In this document: positions 8,810-16,675 of the stretch, piece after piece | Position numbering within the stretch: position 1 is the first letter of the stretch | How the letters are laid out: every line of letters starts with the position of its first letter | From: UBA5109 sp963975155 | GTDB lineage: Bacteria > Pseudomonadota > Gammaproteobacteria > Pseudomonadales > Pseudohongiellaceae | Direction: 5' to 3' | Length of the DNA stretch: 64,000 nucleotides | Assembly (NCBI GenBank): GCA_963975155.1 | Contig: CAXBFG010000003.1 | Location: 1-64,000 of the forward strand | Position numbers and translations under genes: made by a program | Notes under the pieces: generated by a model | The model's input: only the letters and a program-made list of their open reading frames with translations | Database searches by the model: none | Told to the model about the DNA's origin: nothing

Positions 8810-9565
8810 ATGGATAATTTACTGGAAACATATGATAAGGAAGTCCGAGCCAAGCCAATATATCCGGAAATATTAAAAGTCGTTAAAGAAAATAATCTCG
8901 TGAAACTGGTAGGGCCAGGTTCATTTAACTTTATAAGTTACTGGAATATCCCAGACGACTATTCTTTAGAGCAATTTCATCATCAAATCGAAGTTTTAAA
9001 AAGTGATGGTGGTCAAATAATGTGGCGTGTTTTTGATCACGATAAGCCTGAAAATTTAGAAATTAATCTTGAACGAGAAGGATTCAAATATATTGATTCT
9101 CTTACTTTAATGGTTTTGCAGGTGCAAGGATATACGATAGCCGGCGTTGAAGAAGATATAAGAGAAATAAGTGATAAAAATGGATTGCAGGACTTTTTGG
9201 CTGTAAGCAAAAAATCATTTGGTCATGCAAACCCTCTGGATCTGGAAAGTCATCTAAAACTTATTCAATATCCCAATTTTAAATATTATGTTGGCTATAG
9301 TCGTAATTCTCCCGTTGCAGCAGCTCGCTTGGAAGTTCCTGTTAATTCGCAGTTTGGTTTGCTTTTCGGTGGCTGCGTGATACCTGAATACAGGGAGAAG
9401 GGATATTATAAGGCTTTATTAAATGCCAGATTAAAAGCAGCAAAGTCCATTGGATTAAAATATATCACTACTGAAGCCAGAAAAACGAGCAGGCCAATAC
9501 TGGAGCATGTTGGATTTACACCACTGGTTAAAGGTAAAACATGGCATTATGTTGCGAATGATTGA
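8810..9565 (+). CDS. GNAT-family N-acetyltransferase, substrate unknown
   Basis: A 251-aa protein whose C-terminal half (about 120-250) is a GNAT fold. The acetyl-CoA loop is visible as VIPEYREKGYYKALLNARLK, and the domain ends in an EHVGF element before the last strand. The N-terminal 110 residues are a less conserved, possibly degenerate second GNAT-like half. The DNA is AT-richer than thyA-folA. It is followed 60 bp later by another acetyltransferase gene; both look accessory. I cannot name the substrate. Confidence 0.7.
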   Translation: MDNLLETYDKEVRAKPIYPEILKVVKENNLVKLVGPGSFNFISYWNIPDDYSLEQFHHQIEVLKSDGGQIMWRVFDHDKPENLEINLEREGFKYIDSLTLMVLQVQGYTIAGVEEDIREISDKNGLQDFLAVSKKSFGHANPLDLESHLKLIQYPNFKYYVGYSRNSPVAAARLEVPVNSQFGLLFGGCVIPEYREKGYYKALLNARLKAAKSIGLKYITTEARKTSRPILEHVGFTPLVKGKTWHYVAND

Positions 9566-9625
9566 TAGTTATTGCGGTACTTAAAAGTCAGGGTTTACCT
9601 GAATAAAGCATTAAAAGAGGGGTAC

Positions 9626-10237
9626 ATGGACAAGCCGCCAAGGATTTCTTTTCCTTATAAAATTCTTCCACTCGAATCCAATAGATTAATCTTCAAACAT
9701 TTCACAGCAGATGATTTAGAGTTTGTTCATCGATTTCATAACGTCCCCGGGGTCTATGCCGATCCAAATGTGGTGCTGCCGCTGCCATTAGAAAACTCAG
9801 AAGCTTGGCTTATGAATCAATTAAACTCGTATGAGAACGAGGGAACAGGTCATATCAAGGCCTACCTGAAAGAGTCTGGAGAATTCGTTGGCAGAAACGG
9901 CCTCAGAATTGTAGAAATAGTTAAAGGAAATAATGGAACAAAAGATGCCTGGTATTGGTACCGAGGTTCAGCCCCAAAAGATGCTGAAGTAGAGATTCAA
10001 GTTGAGCTTGGCTATGCTTTTTTACCAGAGCACTGGAATAAGGGATATGCAACTGAATCCACTGACATTCTATGTAAGAAAGCCTTTAAGGAAGGTATGG
10101 CAGAAAAAATTGTAGCCGCAGTGCATGCAGAAAATCTTGCATCTGCAAAGGTACTGGAGAAGTGCGGCTTTAAACCGACAGGAGAAGTCACCGGACTGGG
10201 AATGGATCTAATAGGCTATTGCCTTGTTAAAACATGA
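9626..10237 (+). CDS. RimJ/RimL-type GNAT acetyltransferase
   Basis: The ATG at 9626 follows AGAGGGG and is preferred to an in-frame TTG at 9572. The 203-aa product has the RimJ/RimL layout: an N-terminal LESNRLIFKHFTADDLEFVH strand-helix, ELGYAFLPEHWNKGYATES (acetyl-CoA binding) and AENLASAKVLEKCGFKPTGE near the end. Such proteins acetylate ribosomal proteins, peptide N-termini, antibiotics or toxins, and the sequence does not tell which. It lies in the same accessory block as the preceding GNAT gene. Confidence 0.75.
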   Translation: MDKPPRISFPYKILPLESNRLIFKHFTADDLEFVHRFHNVPGVYADPNVVLPLPLENSEAWLMNQLNSYENEGTGHIKAYLKESGEFVGRNGLRIVEIVKGNNGTKDAWYWYRGSAPKDAEVEIQVELGYAFLPEHWNKGYATESTDILCKKAFKEGMAEKIVAAVHAENLASAKVLEKCGFKPTGEVTGLGMDLIGYCLVKT

Positions 10238-10253
10238 TTGAGCAACAGTAACA

Positions 10254-10409
10254 ATGAATATATTTTATGACATCCAACAGTTTATAAATGATGAGAGAAC
10301 AATAAGAGTTTTATATTTTCTGGTTCTTCTTACTGCCTTGGTCTGGGTGACGACAGGATTTCGATTTCTGGAGAAAAAATCAAAGAATAAAAAGAATAGT
10401 AAAGATTAA
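10254..10409 (+). CDS. Possible small membrane protein (51 aa)
   Basis: A short frame starting MNIFYDIQQFINDERTIRVL, with one hydrophobic helix at about residues 19-36 (LYFLVLLTALVWVTT) and a strongly basic tail (KKSKNKKNSK). This fits a single-pass small protein with a cytoplasmic tail. It starts 16 bp after the preceding GNAT gene and could be co-transcribed. There is no good Shine-Dalgarno sequence, so translation is uncertain. I recognise no family. Confidence 0.35.
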   Translation: MNIFYDIQQFINDERTIRVLYFLVLLTALVWVTTGFRFLEKKSKNKKNSKD

Positions 10410-10509
10410 AGCGAGCCAGGAATGCACTTTATTTCCTTTATTAGTTAAGGCTTTGTTAAGTATCCAAGCTTGATAATAGGCTAAGTAAACGTGATAAAGG
10501 AGCTTGGTT

Positions 10510-10914
10510 ATGAAATACAGCAAACGAAATTTAACGACAGCCATTATGCTGTCACTGGGCATTGGTGCATTTGCCTCTGGGGCGGCCCTTGCACACCATT
10601 CATTTCCCGCCACCTATGTTATGGATGACACGGAAACGATCGAAGGGGTCATGGTTCAGTTCCTGTTCCGTAACCCGCACTCTTTTGTGCATGTGATGGT
10701 GACCGATGAAGAAACGGGTGAAAATCAACGTTATGCGGTTGAGTGGGGAGGTGCCAGTGCACTGGCCGGCTCGGTGGATCGCTCCAGCCTGAAACCTGGC
10801 GATAAGGTGCGCATCAGTGGTCAGCCTGGACGAAACCCCGAAGATCACCGCCTACGTATGCAGAGTCTGGAAGTTGTGGATGGAGACTTTGTCTGGAATG
10901 GTGACTTCGAGTAA
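10510..10914 (+). CDS. DUF6152 family secreted protein
   Basis: A 134-aa protein with a clear Sec signal (basic MKYSKRN, a hydrophobic core, cleavage after GAALA). The mature part begins HHSFPATYVMDDTETIEG, the hallmark His-His-Ser-Phe start of this family, followed by an OB-like beta domain (RNPHSFVHVMV, YAVEWGGASAL, LKPGDKVRISGQPGR). The ATG at 10510 follows GGAG at good spacing. The function is unknown; the conserved histidines suggest metal binding, which is inference. Two hairpins lie downstream. Confidence 0.78.
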   Translation: MKYSKRNLTTAIMLSLGIGAFASGAALAHHSFPATYVMDDTETIEGVMVQFLFRNPHSFVHVMVTDEETGENQRYAVEWGGASALAGSVDRSSLKPGDKVRISGQPGRNPEDHRLRMQSLEVVDGDFVWNGDFE

Positions 10915-10933
10915 TTAAACCCCTCGTTATCAT

Positions 10934-10966
10934 GCGTCAGAGTAGATTGAGTATCTGCTCTGACGC
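10934..10966 (+). terminator. Hairpin downstream of the DUF6152 gene
   Basis: A perfect 9-bp stem GCGTCAGAG / CTCTGACGC begins 19 bp after the stop codon, with internal near-complementary bases (AGAT/ATCT) that lengthen it. No T run follows, so it may be an mRNA 3'-end stabiliser rather than a terminator by itself. A second hairpin with a T run lies 46 bp further on. Confidence 0.4.
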
Positions 10967-11012
10967 AATGCTTACATGCCTTAGTTTATCCTCAAGTTAA
11001 ATATTAAAGCTC

Positions 11013-11039
11013 AGAGTAGAGTTTCTACTCTTTTTTTTT
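11013..11039 (+). terminator. Intrinsic terminator
   Basis: The stem AGAGTAG / CTACTCT with a 5-nt loop is followed directly by nine T residues, a textbook rho-independent terminator on the plus strand. It ends transcription of the DUF6152 gene. The remaining bases up to 11172 show no gene. Confidence 0.8.
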
Positions 11040-11172
11040 GCTTGGGCTTGGGTCTCCTCTTCAATGGTGTCACCCATCGTCTTTGTATCTTTATGGCCGA
11101 AAGAATTCATTTCTGAATACCTAATTAAGAATTAGGGATGTGGGTTGACCAATTTTCTAGCAGGATACGAAT

Positions 11173-11388
11173 ATGGCATGGTTGGATCATGAGTCATTAT
11201 CAATGCCAATAGCAAAAAGGGAAATACTGGATAAATTTTTAGAATTCCTTTTGGTGACTGACGTCTTAATTTCTATACTTAAAGCATTTAGAGATTCTAT
11301 AAATGATCATCCTCTTCAAGAATTCAATATATTTGATCCTCAGGCAGGATTCTTAAAGGATCTTATAAGAGCAAGATATAACGCATGA
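11173..11388 (+). CDS. Small hypothetical protein (71 aa)
   Basis: The ATG at 11173 is preceded by AGGA at 7-bp spacing. The 71-aa product (start MAWLDHESLSMPIAKREIL) is soluble-looking and mostly helical by composition, with no signal peptide and no family I recognise. It stands alone in AT-rich DNA between a terminator and the barrel gene, so it may be an accessory gene or a chance frame. Confidence 0.4.
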   Translation: MAWLDHESLSMPIAKREILDKFLEFLLVTDVLISILKAFRDSINDHPLQEFNIFDPQAGFLKDLIRARYNA

Positions 11389-11473
11389 ATATCTAATATT
11401 AAAATATCTTTCATTTCAAAAGCCATTAAGATAAATTACTTCGTAAGATTTTAAATTAATTAATGGAGTTCAT

Positions 11474-12526
11474 ATGCAACGGAATGTTTTCAATTCTATT
11501 ATTGCCGTTCTGCTATCAATCTTTTCTCCGCTGTTGTTTGCTCAGTCTTTTCAGCATGAACTTAAATATAACTATGCTAAAACTACAGAAAATTATATAT
11601 CGGGCAAAAGAATTGGAAATGCTGCTTCTTATAAGTACTTTTTTTCTGATGTGGAAAACTCCAGCCTCCCTCTGGCTGAAATGGAATTTGGGACGCGTAT
11701 CAGTAGCTTAGGTTTAAGTTATTCACTACAGGATACTGAAACAGTATTCCGTACGGTAGGCGTATTTGGAAGTGTTTATATTGGTGATCAAACTAAAGAT
11801 TTCACGATCTCAGGTGAATATAAGCATCCTACAACTGGTTGGTTCATCAACGGGAGCTATAGAGATGGTAATTCCCAAAGAGGGATAGATGCGGATACTC
11901 AAGGTCTCGATATAAATTTTGGTAAATATATATCAGAATTCACGACTATTTCCTTAGGATTTACCGATAGAGAAGTTGATACCGACCCCTATGAATTAAA
12001 CCTTCCTTGTGGGTGGCAACCCGGCGGGGCTTTTTTTGTCTGCGGTCCTCCGACAACAGGTGTAATCGATCAAAAGAGCGAAATTGAAACTTATAAGATT
12101 TCAGCTAGGCATTTGCTAGATATTGCTGGGCAATATTTTGCTTTTGGGCTAAATTATCAAGATACTGAAACGACATCTACAATTGATGTTTCAGGTAGTG
12201 TTCCTATCAGTCCAGGGGTATCTTCTTTTGATTCCAAGTCCTATGGAGGTGATGTGACGGCTTACTTTGGTAGGAACTTATCTGCTAAATTTTTATTTTC
12301 TAAATTTGAAAATGATGGAATTGGCTCAAGTGAGCCAAATCATTTTGGAATTTCATTTGAATATTATTTCTTTTCACGGATGGCTGTCAGTTTCGGTTAC
12401 ACTTTAATCAAAGAAGGCGCTTCAGTAATTAGATTACCAGGGCCTATTTTTTCACCTGTTGTTACTTTTCGATCAGTATCAAATAATCAAGAGTTTTATG
12501 GAATAGGTTTAACTGGTCGATTTTAA
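11474..12526 (+). CDS. Putative outer-membrane beta-barrel protein
   Basis: A 350-aa protein with a Sec signal (cleavage near LLFAQS), followed by alternating hydrophobic/polar beta strands with many aromatic residues and a C-terminal phenylalanine (GIGLTGRF), the usual recognition signal for barrel assembly. I count roughly 14-16 candidate strands. GGAG stands 5 bp before the ATG. A loop with two cysteines (LPCGWQPGGAFFVCGPP) may form a disulfide. No specific porin family is recognised. It is the last gene of the accessory block before a tRNA remnant. Confidence 0.6.
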   Translation: MQRNVFNSIIAVLLSIFSPLLFAQSFQHELKYNYAKTTENYISGKRIGNAASYKYFFSDVENSSLPLAEMEFGTRISSLGLSYSLQDTETVFRTVGVFGSVYIGDQTKDFTISGEYKHPTTGWFINGSYRDGNSQRGIDADTQGLDINFGKYISEFTTISLGFTDREVDTDPYELNLPCGWQPGGAFFVCGPPTTGVIDQKSEIETYKISARHLLDIAGQYFAFGLNYQDTETTSTIDVSGSVPISPGVSSFDSKSYGGDVTAYFGRNLSAKFLFSKFENDGIGSSEPNHFGISFEYYFFSRMAVSFGYTLIKEGASVIRLPGPIFSPVVTFRSVSNNQEFYGIGLTGRF

Positions 12527-12615
12527 GCTGATGTGCAGTTATGTTCGAAATTCACTCTAATAGAAAACGTATCAATGCAGCACTAATATAACCTAAAGAG
12601 GGCTAATTTAGGCTA

Positions 12616-12665
12616 AATTGGTACGGTAACCAAGGTCGCACGTTCGAATCGTACCAAGTGCGCCA
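12616..12665 (+). pseudogene. tRNA-Arg-like 3' half (remnant or attachment site)
   Basis: The 3' architecture of a tRNA is preserved: T-stem 12638-12642 / 12650-12654 (one mismatch), T-loop TTCGAAT 12643-12649, a 7-nt acceptor strand CAAGTGC, discriminator G and an encoded CCA ending at 12665. In the expected anticodon position the bases are ACG with T33 (12622-12625), and a G discriminator with GCGCCA is typical of tRNA-Arg. The anticodon stem can only be drawn with a 6-nt loop, and no D-arm or matching acceptor 5' strand is found. This is therefore a broken copy, as left by an integrating element, not a working gene. Confidence 0.5.
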
Positions 12666-12675
12666 TATCAAATAT

Positions 12676-12691
12676 GCCTGCTTTTGCAGGC
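12676..12691 (-). terminator. Terminator-like hairpin
   Basis: The stem GCCTGC / GCAGGC with a TTTT loop lies 2 bp past the stop codon of the UPF0016 gene (minus strand). The run after it is AT-rich rather than pure T, so termination may be partial. Confidence 0.5.
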
Positions 12692-12693
12692 TG

Positions 12694-12966
12694 TTATGCG
12701 CGGTACAGCGTAAAAGCACCGATAACAATAAAGCCAACCCCGGCGATATAGTGCAGATATTTTTCGTTGATATAGGCGGAGAGGAAACTGCCGGCCAGTA
12801 CACCGAGTGCTGAAGCCAGAATCAGCGCAGCAGATGCTGCAAAGAACACGGTGTATTTACTGACATCCTTGTCGCTGGCAAAGAGCATGGTTGCCAGTTG
12901 GGTTTTATCACCCAACTCGGCGACAAAAACGGTAGCTAGTACGGTCAGAAATATTTTCCAGTCCAT
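12694..12966 (-). CDS. UPF0016/TMEM165 (GDT1) family cation transporter, half-size
   Basis: A 90-aa protein with three hydrophobic helices and one copy of the family motif E-x-G-D-K-T (AELGDKTQLATMLFA). Full-length TMEM165/GDT1 proteins carry two such halves; single-motif bacterial members are thought to work as dimers. Bacterial relatives (MneA/MneP) export Mn2+, so manganese efflux is the likely role, by inference. No yybP-ykoY-like leader was recognised upstream. Codon use matches the core genes. Confidence 0.82.
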   Translation of the reverse strand: MDWKIFLTVLATVFVAELGDKTQLATMLFASDKDVSKYTVFFAASAALILASALGVLAGSFLSAYINEKYLHYIAGVGFIVIGAFTLYRA

Positions 12967-13033
12967 TTTTAACTCGCAGTTCTTTTACTAAATTGAATAG
13001 GAAGCTGAACCTGTCATAACTGTGCAGAGCCAT

Positions 13034-13070
13034 GTCGTAGCTGAGGAGCATATAGCTAGCGAACTACGAC
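13034..13070. repeat. REP-like hairpin element, copy A
   Basis: The stem GTCGTAG (13034-13040) / CTACGAC (13064-13070) encloses TGAGGAGC and ends in GCGAACTAC. The same layout occurs at 30829-30866 with a different but still self-complementary stem, which indicates a structured repeat family rather than chance. It lies between the UPF0016 gene and ilvD. Confidence 0.5.
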
Positions 13071-13104
13071 TGACTCCGGTAATCGGTCCGATAAAAGCCG
13101 ATGA

Positions 13105-14961
13105 TTATTTTTCATCCAGCTGATCGACATTACGCACAGCACCCTTGTCGGCACTTGTGGTCAAGGCAGCATAGGCTCTTAATGCCGAACTGACTTTGCG
13201 TGGCCTAACTTCTGTGGGCTTCCATGCAGCTTTACCTAAGGCAATCATATCGGTGCGACGTTGCTCAAGTTCAGCATCAGTAATGGCCAGATTAATTTTA
13301 CGATTCGGTATATCGATATCGATTGTGTCGCCTTCCCTGACCAGCGCAATTTCACCACCCTCTGCAGCTTCCGGTGAAGCGTGACCAATGGATAGTCCGG
13401 AGGTTCCTCCGGAAAAACGCCCATCGGTTAACAAGGCGCATACCTTACCCAGGCCCTTGGATTTCAGATAGGAAGTCGGGTACAACATTTCCTGCATACC
13501 CGGTCCGCCTTTGGGTCCTTCATAAATAATAACGACCACATCGCCGGCAACTATTTTGTCATCAAGAATTGCTTTCACGGCTGAGTCCTGACTTTCAAAA
13601 AGACGTACAGGGCCGGAAAACGTCAGAATACTTTCATCGACACCGGCGGTTTTAACGATACAGCCATTACGTGCAATGTTGCCGTACAGAACGGCCAGGC
13701 CACCTTCTTTACTGTAGGCAAAATCTATATCGCGGATACAGCCCTTTTCCCTGTCATCATCGAGGCTATCCCAACGGGTAGATTGGCTGAAGGCCGTTTG
13801 CGTGGGAATACCGGCTGGACCAGCGCGGAAAAATTGTTGAATCTCTGCGGAAGGATTATTTTTTATATCCCACTTCTGTAAAGCAGCTTTCAGGCTGGGA
13901 CTATGTACCATCGGCAGATCAGTATTTATTAAACCGGCACGATCCAGGGAGCCCAGGATGCTCATGATGCCACCCGCCCTGTGCACATCTTCCATATGAT
14001 AAAGCGGTGTGGATGGGGCAACTTTGCAAAGCTGTGGAACTTTGCGTGACAGACGGTCAATATCATCCAGGGTAAAATCCAGCTCGGCTTCCTGGGCTGC
14101 AGCCAGTAAATGCAGGATGGTATTGGTAGAACCACCCATGGCGATGTCCAGGCACATGGCATTTTCGAAAGCCTGAAAGTTGGCGATAGCGCGCGGTAAA
14201 ACAGATTCGTCATCGTTCTCGTAATAGCGTTTGGCCAGGTCAACGACCAGGCGACCTGCTTCCAGAAACAGGCCTTCACGATCAGCGTGTGTGGCCAGGG
14301 TTGAACCATTGCCCGGTAAAGACAAGCCAAGAGCTTCAGTCAGACAGTTCATGGAATTAGCCGTAAACATACCGGAGCAGGAACCGCAGGTCGGGCAGGC
14401 TGAACGTTCATATTCCAGCGCGGTTTCATCACTGACATTATCATCAACCGCAGCAACCATGGCATCAATCAGATCCAGCTTGATGACATCGCCGGCCAGT
14501 TTGGTCTTGCCGGCTTCCATTGGGCCGCCGGAAACAAAAACCACAGGAATATTCAGGCGCAGGGCTGCCATCAACATGCCCGGGGTGATTTTATCGCAGT
14601 TGGAGATACAGACCATGGCGTCTGCACAATGTGCATTAACCATGTATTCGATGGAATCAGCGATAATATCCCTGGAAGGCAGACTGTAAAGCATGCCGTC
14701 ATGTCCCATGGCTATGCCGTCATCGACAGCAATGGTATTGAATTCCTTGGCAACGCCACCGACTTTTTCTATTTCCCTGGCAACCAGTTGGCCCATATCC
14801 TTAAGATGAACATGCCCGGGCACAAATTGGGTAAAGGAGTTGGCAATGGCAATAATGGGCTTGCTGAAATCGCCATCTTTCATACCGGTGGCGCGCCATA
14901 ATGCACGCGCGCCTGCCATGTTGCGGCCCTGGGTGGAGGTGTGTGATCTATATTTTGGCAT
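13105..14961 (-). CDS. ilvD: Dihydroxy-acid dehydratase
   Basis: Third step of valine/isoleucine (and pantothenate) synthesis: dehydration of dihydroxyacids by an Fe-S enzyme. The 618-aa length is typical of the enterobacterial form. Cluster cysteines are visible in CISNCDKITPGM and CPTCGSCSGMFTANSMN; the active-site region GRFSGGTSGLSIGHASPEA is intact. AGAGGA precedes the ATG. Other ilv genes are not adjacent. Its upstream region holds a 17-bp inverted repeat and a short frame that ends 12 bp before the start codon. Confidence 0.96.
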   Translation of the reverse strand: MPKYRSHTSTQGRNMAGARALWRATGMKDGDFSKPIIAIANSFTQFVPGHVHLKDMGQLVAREIEKVGGVAKEFNTIAVDDGIAMGHDGMLYSLPSRDIIADSIEYMVNAHCADAMVCISNCDKITPGMLMAALRLNIPVVFVSGGPMEAGKTKLAGDVIKLDLIDAMVAAVDDNVSDETALEYERSACPTCGSCSGMFTANSMNCLTEALGLSLPGNGSTLATHADREGLFLEAGRLVVDLAKRYYENDDESVLPRAIANFQAFENAMCLDIAMGGSTNTILHLLAAAQEAELDFTLDDIDRLSRKVPQLCKVAPSTPLYHMEDVHRAGGIMSILGSLDRAGLINTDLPMVHSPSLKAALQKWDIKNNPSAEIQQFFRAGPAGIPTQTAFSQSTRWDSLDDDREKGCIRDIDFAYSKEGGLAVLYGNIARNGCIVKTAGVDESILTFSGPVRLFESQDSAVKAILDDKIVAGDVVVIIYEGPKGGPGMQEMLYPTSYLKSKGLGKVCALLTDGRFSGGTSGLSIGHASPEAAEGGEIALVREGDTIDIDIPNRKINLAITDAELEQRRTDMIALGKAAWKPTEVRPRKVSSALRAYAALTTSADKGAVRNVDQLDEK

Positions 14962-14973
14962 TGGAAATCCTCT

Positions 14974-15072
14974 CTACTTTATAAGAGGAAGCAGTGATGG
15001 TGCGGAGAACGTAAACGCACCTCCATGTGCACTCGGCCTCGCCATCCATGGCTCGGACGTCTCCTTACTCAT
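14974..15072 (-). CDS. Possible 32-aa leader frame upstream of ilvD
   Basis: The ATG at 15072 is preceded by AGAGGA at 7-bp spacing, and the frame (start MSKETSEPWMARPSAHGGAF) ends with a TAG 12 bases before the ilvD ATG. The last residues are leucine/isoleucine-rich (SLLPLIK), loosely reminiscent of attenuator leaders. Its ribosome binding site lies in one arm of a 17-bp inverted repeat and its 3' end in the other. It may instead be part of a dispersed repeat that happens to be open. Low confidence as a real gene. Confidence 0.25.
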   Translation of the reverse strand: MSKETSEPWMARPSAHGGAFTFSAPSLLPLIK

Positions 15073-15086
15073 CGCTGCTTCCTCTT
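14983..15086. repeat. 17-bp inverted repeat flanking the ilvD leader region
   Basis: AAGAGGAAGCAGTGATG (14983-14999) is the reverse complement of 15070-15086 with one mismatch, the arms being 70 bp apart. Between them are smaller palindromes (GTGCAC, CCATGG, and GGTGCG/CGCACC at about 14999-15021). The whole lies in the argA-ilvD gap. It could fold in the ilvD transcript, or mark a short mobile repeat. Confidence 0.6.
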
Positions 15087-15115
15087 GATGTCATCCCGAA
15101 GAACGAGCGAATGTT

Positions 15116-16459
15116 CTATAAAATTTTTTCTAGAATTTTCGAGTTTCGTTGATAATTGTATAAACCCTTTTTCTCCAGCGGCAAAGAGTCTACTGAGCCT
15201 TCAACAAAGCCTTTTTCCAGAAACCAGTGTGGCGACTTGGTTGTCAGCACAAACAATTTTTTCACACCCTGTGCCTGAGCACTTTGTTCGATATGTTCAA
15301 AAATTGCCTGGCCGTATTTATTGTTTCGGTATTCGCCATGGGTTGCTACACATGCCAGTTCGGCGGAATTATCGGCATGCACAAACAGTGCAGCACAGGC
15401 GATGATCATGCCTTCACGTTCAATAACAGAAAAGTGACTGATTTCACTTTCCAGTTTTTCACGTGAACGATGCACCAGGATGCCTTCCTGCTCCAGTGGC
15501 ATGATCAGATCCATAATGCCGCCGATATCTTTAATAGTAGCGGGGCGTATCTGTTCATAAAGTTCTTTGGTGATCAGGGTGCCGACGCCATCGCGTGTAA
15601 ATAACTCGGTTAACAGGGCGCCGTCCTCAACATAGGAAATAACCTGCGAGCGTTTGACCGTGGCGCGACAGGCCCGCACACTAAGCTCAAGATTTTTTAA
15701 GGCTTCGCCGAGGCCACCCAGTTTGATTTTTTCCGCGATCAGTTTCTGTGCCTGTTCGGCGCTGAGCTTACTGATGGGCACACCTTCCTTATCCAGAATG
15801 CCGGCTTCAGCACTATAAATAAGTAGCTTATCGGCATTCAGTGCAATAGCGGTTTCAGCGGCAACTTCTTCTGCAGTGAGGTTAAAGACTTCACCGGTCG
15901 CGGAGTAACCCAGATTGGAAAGCAGCACAATATTATTGGCAGCCAGCTGGGATTGAATGGCGCTACTGTCGACTTTACGTATTTCACCGGTATGGGCGTA
16001 ATCAATACCGTTCTGGACGCCGTAAGGTTTGGCGATAACAAAATTGCCGCTGCAGATATTAATATCGGCTCCATGCATGGGCGAGTTGATCAGCCCCATG
16101 GAAAACATGGCTTCAATATCGATACGCAGTTGCCCCACCACCTGCTTGATATGGGCCAGACTCTCTATATTCGTGACGCGTAATTGCCTGTGTATTTTAC
16201 CTCTGGGTTCTTCACGTAAATCCACTTTCAGACCGGCAGCATCCAGCGCGGCATCTATCTGCGGGCGCGCACCATGGACCAGCACCAGCTTAACGCCGAG
16301 GCTGTTTAAGAGGGTTATATCATGCGCAATATTGTGAAAATTTTCGTGGGCTACGGCTTCGCCGGGCAAAAGAATGACGAAGACCTTCCCCCTATAGGCA
16401 TTGATATAGGGAGAGGACTGTCTGAACCATGATACGTACTGTTTGGCGTCTGTCGTCAA
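15116..16459 (-). CDS. argA: N-acetylglutamate synthase
   Basis: First committed step of arginine synthesis: acetyl-CoA plus glutamate to N-acetylglutamate. At 447 aa it has the classical two-domain form: an N-terminal amino-acid-kinase-like domain (about 20-290, with VHGARPQIDAAL and LLSNLGYSATGEVFNLTAEEVA), which binds arginine for feedback inhibition, and a C-terminal GNAT domain (about 300-440, with EYRNNKYGQAIFEHIEQSAQ). argE is found at 26.5 kb, so a linear (ArgE-type) ornithine route is present. No clear ArgR box was seen upstream. Confidence 0.95.
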   Translation of the reverse strand: MTTDAKQYVSWFRQSSPYINAYRGKVFVILLPGEAVAHENFHNIAHDITLLNSLGVKLVLVHGARPQIDAALDAAGLKVDLREEPRGKIHRQLRVTNIESLAHIKQVVGQLRIDIEAMFSMGLINSPMHGADINICSGNFVIAKPYGVQNGIDYAHTGEIRKVDSSAIQSQLAANNIVLLSNLGYSATGEVFNLTAEEVAAETAIALNADKLLIYSAEAGILDKEGVPISKLSAEQAQKLIAEKIKLGGLGEALKNLELSVRACRATVKRSQVISYVEDGALLTELFTRDGVGTLITKELYEQIRPATIKDIGGIMDLIMPLEQEGILVHRSREKLESEISHFSVIEREGMIIACAALFVHADNSAELACVATHGEYRNNKYGQAIFEHIEQSAQAQGVKKLFVLTTKSPHWFLEKGFVEGSVDSLPLEKKGLYNYQRNSKILEKIL

Positions 16460-16675
16460 CTTATCTGCTCATCACACGTTAAACTGGAAAAGGGCGGCTA
16501 TTCTACCGGAAAAAGGGCAAAATTCTCCAATATTTCTAATACTTAGGCCAATATAAGCATTTATAAAATAACTCGCCTGATCTTTGCGCTTTGCCAGCAG
16601 GCTTAATAGAATCCTGTCAACGATGCGTTGAATAGCTAACGGTGATAAAAAATTAACCTTCAGAGTTTGCCTCGT

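Noticed and set aside
12603..12803. Minus-strand 66-codon frame across the tRNA remnant
   Set aside because: It overlaps the UPF0016 gene out of frame and translates tRNA-like sequence.
15025..15405. Plus-strand 126-codon frame opposite argA
   Set aside because: Antisense to a well-supported gene, with no independent evidence.
16460..16675. ArgR operator in the argA upstream region
   Set aside because: AT-rich words are present, but no pair of TGAATxxxxATTCA-like boxes could be aligned.
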